From the NCBI GenBank assembly GCA_965231765.1, contig OZ246887.1:1612001-1676000 (forward strand): a stretch of 64,000 nucleotides of DNA, read 5' to 3'. The notes under the pieces were generated by a model. That model had not been told where the DNA came from. It saw only the letters and a program-made list of their open reading frames with translations, and searched no databases. Positions 58,855-64,000 of this stretch are shown here, one piece after another. The position numbers were made by a program, and so were the translations under genes. The stretch's first letter is position 1, and each line of letters opens with the position of its first letter. This DNA is from JAAXHF01 sp963665955 (GTDB lineage Bacteria > Desulfobacterota > Binatia > Bin18).

Positions 58855-59598
58855 TCACCATATAGGGAACTCCCGGCTGCCCCACAGGCTGGGGGCGAAG
58901 TCTGTGGCTTCAGACGTTAATCCGAAATGAAGGCCGACCCGGATGTCGAATGGGCCGAGGTCCACAATAAGGCCCGGGCCAAGTTCGAGTGCGACAGGTC
59001 GAGAAGACTTCTGTGCTGCAAATATCTCTAGTCCAGGGCGAACCCTGCCGAATCGCCCGTCTATCAAAAAACCGCTCTTCCAGCCGCTTTCAGACACCAC
59101 TGGGCGGGCATCATAGAACCCTCCCGCGTTGAAGTGCAGGTCCAGCGCATGGAGACGCCATGTGGCAAGCAGCACCCCATCCACTCCCGTTCCATTATCT
59201 TCGTCCGAGGAAACGGGTAATAATGCCACGGTCTCTATACCAATGCTCAGCGAACGCTGAAGCTCAAAGGGAATCCATTTAAAACCGATTTCAGCTTCAT
59301 CAACCTGTCCTTCGTCGGATAGATAGCCGAAGTCGGAATTCAACTCAAAATTCCGGAGTAAGCCGAGGTTCAAACGAAGCAGCGGACTCAAATAGGTGTT
59401 GTCTTTTCCTTCGTGGTCTAACCGGAAGAGGCCCAGGCGTGCTTCGAGATGCCCTGGGTCAGCGGTCTCTGCATCCGTTGAACGGTAGGGAGAAAAACCA
59501 TGAGTGACCGGCACCTCGCTCAACTCGGCAATAATAAGAATAGCTATCGTAAAGCTGCCCCACATCCAGATCCATCTTCCCAAACTGTCTCCCAGCAT
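58855..59598 (-). CDS. Probable outer-membrane beta-barrel protein
   Basis: 247 residues. A signal-like N-terminus (SFTIAILIIAELSEVPVTHG) leads to alternating strands of aromatic-ended beta type (ARLGLFRLDHEGKDN, YLSPLLRLNLGLLRNFELNS, DFGYLSDEGQVDEAEIGFKW, then VRPGLEIFAAQKSSRPVALE). It ends FPIW, with an aromatic final residue as in barrel proteins. Start at 59598, or ATG 59565. It lies between pmm and its duplicate fragment. Confidence 0.7.
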   Translation of the reverse strand: MLGDSLGRWIWMWGSFTIAILIIAELSEVPVTHGFSPYRSTDAETADPGHLEARLGLFRLDHEGKDNTYLSPLLRLNLGLLRNFELNSDFGYLSDEGQVDEAEIGFKWIPFELQRSLSIGIETVALLPVSSDEDNGTGVDGVLLATWRLHALDLHFNAGGFYDARPVVSESGWKSGFLIDGRFGRVRPGLEIFAAQKSSRPVALELGPGLIVDLGPFDIRVGLHFGLTSEATDFAPSLWGSREFPIW

Positions 59599-59668
59599 CC
59601 CGTGGACTCTCTAGCAGGTCAACAAAAGCAGGGACCTTCGCCCCGACAACAACGTTACTCATGAATGA

Positions 59669-61036
59669 CTATGCAGCCTTCTCCAACTCCCGCTTCGCCT
59701 CCTCAACTACCCCCTCCACAAACGTCCGATACTCATTCAGCTTATCTTCGGTCGTCGCTTCAAAGCGTAGGACTAAAATCGGTTGCGTATTCGACGCTCG
59801 GACTAAACCCCAACCTTCGTCAAACTTCACCCGCACTCCGTCAATATCTGTGATTTCATACTCGCCACGAAACCGTTCACAGACTTTTTGGGCGATATCG
59901 AACTTCATGTCATCCGGGCAATCCACTCGGATTTCAGGCGTTGTCACAGACGGAGGCAGGTCTGCCAGTAATTCGCTCAAACCTTTGCCGGTTTTACTCA
60001 AAATCTCCAGCACTCGACACGACGCATACACCGCATCGTCATACCCAAAATAACGGTCGGCAAAAAATAAGTGGCCACTCATTTCACCACCCAACAAGGC
60101 GCCTGTTTCGCGCATCTTGGCCTTCAGCAACGAATGGCCGACCTTCCACATAATGGGCTGACCACCCTTTTGAGCAATATCGTCAAATAAGCGCTGTGAG
60201 CACTTGACCTCGGAGACAATCACCGCCCCCGGATGCTGGGCTAGGATGTCACGCGAGAATAACACCATGATCTCATCGCCCCAGATAATACGTCCGGCAG
60301 GGTCAACTAAACCCAAACGATCGGCATCGCCATCATAGGCAATGCCAACCTCTGCCCCAGTTTCTTTGACCGTCGCAATCAAGTCCTCCAGGTTTTCCGG
60401 TACAGTCGGGTCGGGATGGTGATGCGGGAAACGCCCGTCCAGCTCACAAAATAATTCCGTGACCTGGCAACCCATGGAACGCAAAATCAGGGGTGCAACC
60501 GGACCGCCGGTTGAATTGCCAGCATCCACCACAACAGAAATCTCTCGGCCTAAACGACCAAACTGTTTGCTCACAAATTCTTGATAAGGCGGAATAACTC
60601 GGGTTGGGACTTCTTTTCCCTGTCCGGAAACAAAACTGCCCTTCTCAATGAGAGCGCGCAGTTCTTGAATATCTTCACCATGAATCGTGGATTTCCCCAG
60701 ACAGATCTTAAAGCCGTTATGTTCGGCTGGATTATGGCTGCCTGTGACTTGAATACCGCCATCTAGGTCATAATGATGGAGCGAAAAATACATCAGCGGG
60801 GTCGGACACACCCCAAGCTCAAGGACCCCCAGACCAGTTGCGCATAATCCCTGTCGCAACGCAGCCGCGTATTTATCAGAGGTCAGCCGACAATCCTGCC
60901 CGACTGACACGCGCCGCTTGCCTTGATTCGTTGCCAGGGTGCCATACGCCCGTCCGAGTGCGAACGCAAAATCTACATCAAAGTCCTGATCTGCAACACC
61001 ACGAATATCATACTCTCGGAAGATTGCTGGATTCAT
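59669..61036 (-). CDS. Phosphomannomutase/phosphoglucomutase
   Basis: 455 residues, AlgC-like. N-terminal FREYDIRGVADQDFDVDFAF, active-site serine loop GIQVTGSHNPAEHNGFK (TGSHNP), metal loop IAYDGDADRLGLVDPAG, sugar loop GGEMSGHLFFADRYFG, and phosphate-binding end with RASNTQPILVLRFEAT. It interconverts hexose 1- and 6-phosphates for envelope polysaccharides. It follows pdxA by 15 bases. Confidence 0.95.
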   Translation of the reverse strand: MNPAIFREYDIRGVADQDFDVDFAFALGRAYGTLATNQGKRRVSVGQDCRLTSDKYAAALRQGLCATGLGVLELGVCPTPLMYFSLHHYDLDGGIQVTGSHNPAEHNGFKICLGKSTIHGEDIQELRALIEKGSFVSGQGKEVPTRVIPPYQEFVSKQFGRLGREISVVVDAGNSTGGPVAPLILRSMGCQVTELFCELDGRFPHHHPDPTVPENLEDLIATVKETGAEVGIAYDGDADRLGLVDPAGRIIWGDEIMVLFSRDILAQHPGAVIVSEVKCSQRLFDDIAQKGGQPIMWKVGHSLLKAKMRETGALLGGEMSGHLFFADRYFGYDDAVYASCRVLEILSKTGKGLSELLADLPPSVTTPEIRVDCPDDMKFDIAQKVCERFRGEYEITDIDGVRVKFDEGWGLVRASNTQPILVLRFEATTEDKLNEYRTFVEGVVEEAKRELEKAA

Positions 61037-61051
61037 ACCCCTGCCCCCTCC

Positions 61052-62059
61052 TCACCTACGTCCTGCCATTTGTGCCGCCAGCCGAATCGCGGCTTGCATG
61101 CTACGGGGGTCGGCTTTTCCCTGCCCCGCAATATCAAAAGCCGTACCATGATCGGGTGAGGTCCGCACAATCGGCAGGCCAATTGTGACATTCACCCCAT
61201 CGGTCCAGGACAACAGCTTGAGCGGTATCAAACCTTGGTCGTGATACAAACAAATCACACCATCAAACTCTCCATTGACTGCTCGAACAAAAACTGAATC
61301 AGCTGGAAACGGCCCGTCAACTTGGATTCCTTGGGCCTGGGCTTGTTCAATAGCGGGTGTAATAATGCGTTCTTCTTCATCGCCAAACGCTCCGCCCTCG
61401 CCCGCATGAGGGTTAAGCCCGGCCATGGCTAAGCGCGCTTGGGCCAGACCATGAAATTGAGCAAGATGCTTGGCAGCTAAGGTAATCGTTGTCTTAATTC
61501 GTTCGACAGATAGTGCATCAGGGACCTGGGCGAAAGGAATATGTGTTGTCACCAGGATAACCCGCAGCCGACTCCCAGCTAACATCATGCGAACGTCTTG
61601 GGTTTTGGTGAGGTCAGCCAACAGTTCAGTATGGCCGGGATAGTCACGACCGGCAGCATGCCACATGGCCTTGCTAATCGGTGCTGTCGCTAGCCCCTGA
61701 ATCACCTTATTGAGGGCGAGTTGAATACCTGCCTCAACATACCGATACGAAGCATCTCCACCGGCTGGTGTCGGCTGCCCAGGTAGCCGTTGTTGTGGCA
61801 CAAGCTGCGAGGTCGCAATCACGGGCAAGCGCTGAGGATCTTCCGGGTAGGGGTCTTCCACCGACCAGTCAATCAGTTCGATGCGGGAGCCGAGACGTTG
61901 GGCCGTTTCCCTCAGCGTCGCCAGATCACCCAAAATCACGGGGCGGCTTATCAGCTGGCAATCTTGTGCCTGTGCAGACTTGAGCACAATCTCCGGGCCG
62001 ATCCCGGCTGGCTCGCCCATGCTGATGCCAATGAGTGGTAGTCCGGATTGTCTGTGCAC
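61052..62059 (-). CDS. pdxA: 4-hydroxythreonine-4-phosphate dehydrogenase
   Basis: 335 residues. Starts PLIGISMGEPAGIGPEIVLK, the PdxA signature. Metal-binding histidines are in YPGHTELLADLTKTQDVRMM, then THIPFAQVPDALS, GLNPHAGEGGAFGDEE and LYHDQGLIPLKLLS. It works in pyridoxal phosphate synthesis with PdxJ. It follows the surA-like gene by 32 bases. Confidence 0.96.
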   Translation of the reverse strand: MHRQSGLPLIGISMGEPAGIGPEIVLKSAQAQDCQLISRPVILGDLATLRETAQRLGSRIELIDWSVEDPYPEDPQRLPVIATSQLVPQQRLPGQPTPAGGDASYRYVEAGIQLALNKVIQGLATAPISKAMWHAAGRDYPGHTELLADLTKTQDVRMMLAGSRLRVILVTTHIPFAQVPDALSVERIKTTITLAAKHLAQFHGLAQARLAMAGLNPHAGEGGAFGDEEERIITPAIEQAQAQGIQVDGPFPADSVFVRAVNGEFDGVICLYHDQGLIPLKLLSWTDGVNVTIGLPIVRTSPDHGTAFDIAGQGKADPRSMQAAIRLAAQMAGRR

Positions 62060-62091
62060 GCCATCAATCGTAGCACAAGATGCGAGCTGGG

Positions 62092-63336
62092 CTAAAAGAT
62101 ACCCAGGAAACTTCCACCTTCACCCTTCGCATCCTGCGCATCCTGCGTATCTTCCTCAACCTGCTCAGCTTTTTCTATTTGTTCTTCTTCATCGTCTCCT
62201 GAGAAGAGACTGCGGAAAAAGCCTTTTTCCTCTTCCGCTGACACGGCTGCAACTGGGGTGGGCTTCAGCTCGGTATCGTCTTCAGCGTCATCTTCTGCTT
62301 CTTCATACGATGCGCTTTCAGCCTCGTCAGTCAGGCGCCTGATACCCATATACGGGGCTCCCTCTGGCGAGATCAAGAAATTCTCAACATGATGACGAAA
62401 ACGCAGATCATCTTGGAACCAGCGTTGATAGCGCTTGCTCAAGGCTTTGTTATACAGGTCGGTCTTAATCTTTTCCTGTACTTGCTCCAGGGGAGTTACC
62501 CCTTCGGTATCAAGTTCTTCAACTTTGATAAGATGCACCCCGGTGTCCGTCCGGAACGGTTGGCTAATCTCCCCTGCATTCAAGGAAAACGCCATATCTT
62601 CGATTTCAGAGGACATCTGCCCCCGCTCAAAAAATCCAAGATCGCCGCCTTGATCCGCACCCGGCCCAAGTGAATACTTGCCCGCCAGTTCAGCAAAATC
62701 TTCTCCGCCAACCGCCCGGGTGTGAAGGTCTTCAATCAAGGTCACAACCTTGGTTGCCTCATCAATCGGGGCACCCGGAGACAAAGGCAAAAAAATGTGG
62801 CGAACCCGAACCCGACCGGGCGTCGCATAGTCCTCGATATGGGCCTTGTAGTAGCGCTCAACGTCCTGCGGCGAGATGCTGACCCGGGAGCTGATCTCAC
62901 GATTCACTAAGAGGGCTTGCTCAATCTCTTCGGCGATTTGTTTGCGGTACTGCTCCATGCTCATCCCCTGCGTGGCCAAAGCTTCCTCCAGTTGCTCCTC
63001 GGTCATATTGCCTTGAGTGGCCATGATACGTTGAATATAGTTGTCGATGTCCGCTGGCTTGGCCCGCAAGCCCTGGGAGTCAACCTCATTGCGAATCATC
63101 TTGTTCAGAATGAGCGCATCCAGAAAGTCTTTTTGTGACATACTGCCCGCACCTTCAGGATGCATAACCGCCGCCCGATCCCCCATCTCACGACTGAAAA
63201 TATCCAGCTCTCGGAGGGTGATCGGCGCTCCATCCACAGTTGCCACAATTCGGTTAATCACTTCGGCCTGTCCGAGCGTCGCGTAGACCACACTGACAAG
63301 CAGCACACCTAAGAATGCAAGGGCTCGCCTTCTCAT
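62092..63336 (-). CDS. surA: SurA-like periplasmic peptidyl-prolyl isomerase
   Basis: 414 residues. Signal peptide (ALAFLGVLLVSVVYATLGQA), SurA N-domain (VINRIVATVDGAPITLRELD, then FLDALILNKMIRNEVDSQGL), and one parvulin domain (VRVRHIFLPLSPGAPIDEAT, GGDLGFFERGQMSSEIEDMA). An acidic tail (EEEQIEKAEQVEEDTQD) is added. It chaperones outer-membrane proteins. Start at 63336 has GGGAGG upstream; the longer frame is repeat DNA. Confidence 0.9.
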   Translation of the reverse strand: MRRRALAFLGVLLVSVVYATLGQAEVINRIVATVDGAPITLRELDIFSREMGDRAAVMHPEGAGSMSQKDFLDALILNKMIRNEVDSQGLRAKPADIDNYIQRIMATQGNMTEEQLEEALATQGMSMEQYRKQIAEEIEQALLVNREISSRVSISPQDVERYYKAHIEDYATPGRVRVRHIFLPLSPGAPIDEATKVVTLIEDLHTRAVGGEDFAELAGKYSLGPGADQGGDLGFFERGQMSSEIEDMAFSLNAGEISQPFRTDTGVHLIKVEELDTEGVTPLEQVQEKIKTDLYNKALSKRYQRWFQDDLRFRHHVENFLISPEGAPYMGIRRLTDEAESASYEEAEDDAEDDTELKPTPVAAVSAEEEKGFFRSLFSGDDEEEQIEKAEQVEEDTQDAQDAKGEGGSFLGIF

Positions 63337-63430
63337 AACGCCTCCCTCGGGCTCTGTTTGGATATTCGGATTTGAAACCTGAGACTTGGAGCTTGGAACC
63401 TTGAATATATGATCGAACATACGACCTGGG

Positions 63431-64000
63431 CTAACACGACTCGCCTAGGTCCTGCAAGAGTGTTTTGGTTGCTGAGCTGACGTCCTCATCGGGCTGAAGC
63501 GCAATGCTAAGACGCAGGTCGGGAGTAAGATTCGCCTGCCGGTTCGTCTTCTGGACCAAGTCCACAAGACGCTCGGCTTTAATCGGCGAGTCAGGATGAA
63601 AGTCAACCATTACTATTTCGGCTCGTTTGGTGACGGCGGTGACCATATACATGCGCAGCACTCGACGCAGATCCATCACTTCAATCAAGGCTAAGACTAA
63701 CTCAGGCAAGGGACCAAAGCGGTCCTCCATTTCATAGCCGAGTTCTTCCAATTCCGTCCGATCTTCCACATTGGCCAGCTTCTTGTAAAAAACGAGGCGT
63801 TGATTGACGTCCGGAATGTACGCTTCGGGAATGTATGCCGGCACGCCAATACGAATGTCTGGCTCAATCTGGATCTTAACCTGTCCCCCGCGTAATTCAT
63901 ACACGGTTTCTTCCAGCATTTGGGCATACAGCTCAAACCCAACCGCAGTGACATTGCCCGATTGTTCCTTGCCGAGCAGGTTGCCCGCCCCTCGAATTTC
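63431..64000 (-). CDS. mfd: Transcription-repair coupling factor Mfd (C-terminal part only)
   Basis: 190 codons to the window's right edge, C-terminal part. Starts in frame with EIRGAGNLLGKEQSGNVTAV, the conserved helicase motif region, then GFELYAQMLEETVYELRG and the TRCF/D7 domain (RLVFYKKLANVEDRTELEEL, YEMEDRFGPLPELVLALIEV). Mfd displaces stalled RNA polymerase and recruits UvrA. The N-terminal 85% is outside. Confidence 0.95.
   Translation of the reverse strand, partial: EIRGAGNLLGKEQSGNVTAVGFELYAQMLEETVYELRGGQVKIQIEPDIRIGVPAYIPEAYIPDVNQRLVFYKKLANVEDRTELEELGYEMEDRFGPLPELVLALIEVMDLRRVLRMYMVTAVTKRAEIVMVDFHPDSPIKAERLVDLVQKTNRQANLTPDLRLSIALQPDEDVSSATKTLLQDLGESC

Noticed and set aside
1..64000. 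tRNA, rRNA, riboswitch or CRISPR loci
   Set aside because: None found by eye; a covariance-model search would be needed to be sure.

Overview
The window is a 64 kb piece of bacterial chromosome with about 60 protein genes packed closely on both strands. GC is moderate, roughly mid-50s % by eye. I found no rRNA, tRNA or CRISPR array. The genes for CaiB/BaiF CoA-transferases, an F420-type luciferase-like oxidoreductase, a Rieske dioxygenase, a YejABE-like peptide transporter and System I cytochrome c maturation suggest a large-genome, Gram-negative, metabolically versatile heterotroph. The order ffh-rpsP-khpA-rimM-trmD-(SPOUT methyltransferase)-rplS and a CxxxY-type CcmE point to a lineage near the old Deltaproteobacteria. 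My best guess is Tectomicrobia ('Entotheonella'-like) or a related uncultured group. This is inference, not proof.

Layout. 0-11.4 kb: catabolic enzymes (zinc dehydrogenase, LLM oxidoreductase, CoA-transferase, alpha/beta hydrolase, amidase, iron dehydrogenase, cyclase), a DUF3368/UPF0175 toxin-antitoxin pair, a tandem pair of secreted paralogues and an orphan antitoxin. 11.4-24.5 kb: a double-domain CoA-transferase, a histidine phosphatase, an hsdM remnant, an acyl-CoA carboxylase subunit, a ring-hydroxylating dioxygenase pair with an SDR, a RusA plus nuclease-HEPN cassette, an M3 peptidase and a thioredoxin-reductase-like flavoprotein. 24.7-31.3 kb: a five-gene peptide ABC transporter. 31.1-33.7 kb: a strikingly GC-rich block with katG and the tail of an aldo/keto reductase. 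34.0-40.9 kb: a MutL-family (GlmL-like) ATPase followed by a barrel-sandwich protein and four membrane or secreted proteins including a DUF6754 protein; one of these genes carries an in-frame amber codon. 41.0-45.7 kb: the ribosome/SRP operon on the minus strand. 46.1-50.2 kb: a three-gene operon encoding a C2H2 zinc-finger protein, a coiled-coil protein and a divergent Hsp70. 50.3-56.2 kb: ccmE-F-H-I'-A-B-C-D with a cold-shock gene inserted on the other strand. 56.2-59.6 kb: an accessory patch with antitoxins, a cut-off PIN toxin, phage-type small genes and a partial copy of the 3' end of pmm. 59.7-64 kb: pmm, pdxA, surA-like and mfd (cut by the window edge).

The best candidates for undescribed biology are the zinc-finger/coiled-coil/Hsp70 operon (translationally coupled, minus strand 46153-50218), the MutL-like/DUF6754 membrane cluster (33976-40906), and the overlapping RusA/REase-HEPN pair (19929-21001). 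Short dispersed palindromes built on ACTCAGTCCTCAGCACT, and low-complexity repeats, sit in several intergenic gaps. They have even entered coding sequence at the CcmA tail and in the 36150-37316 gene.
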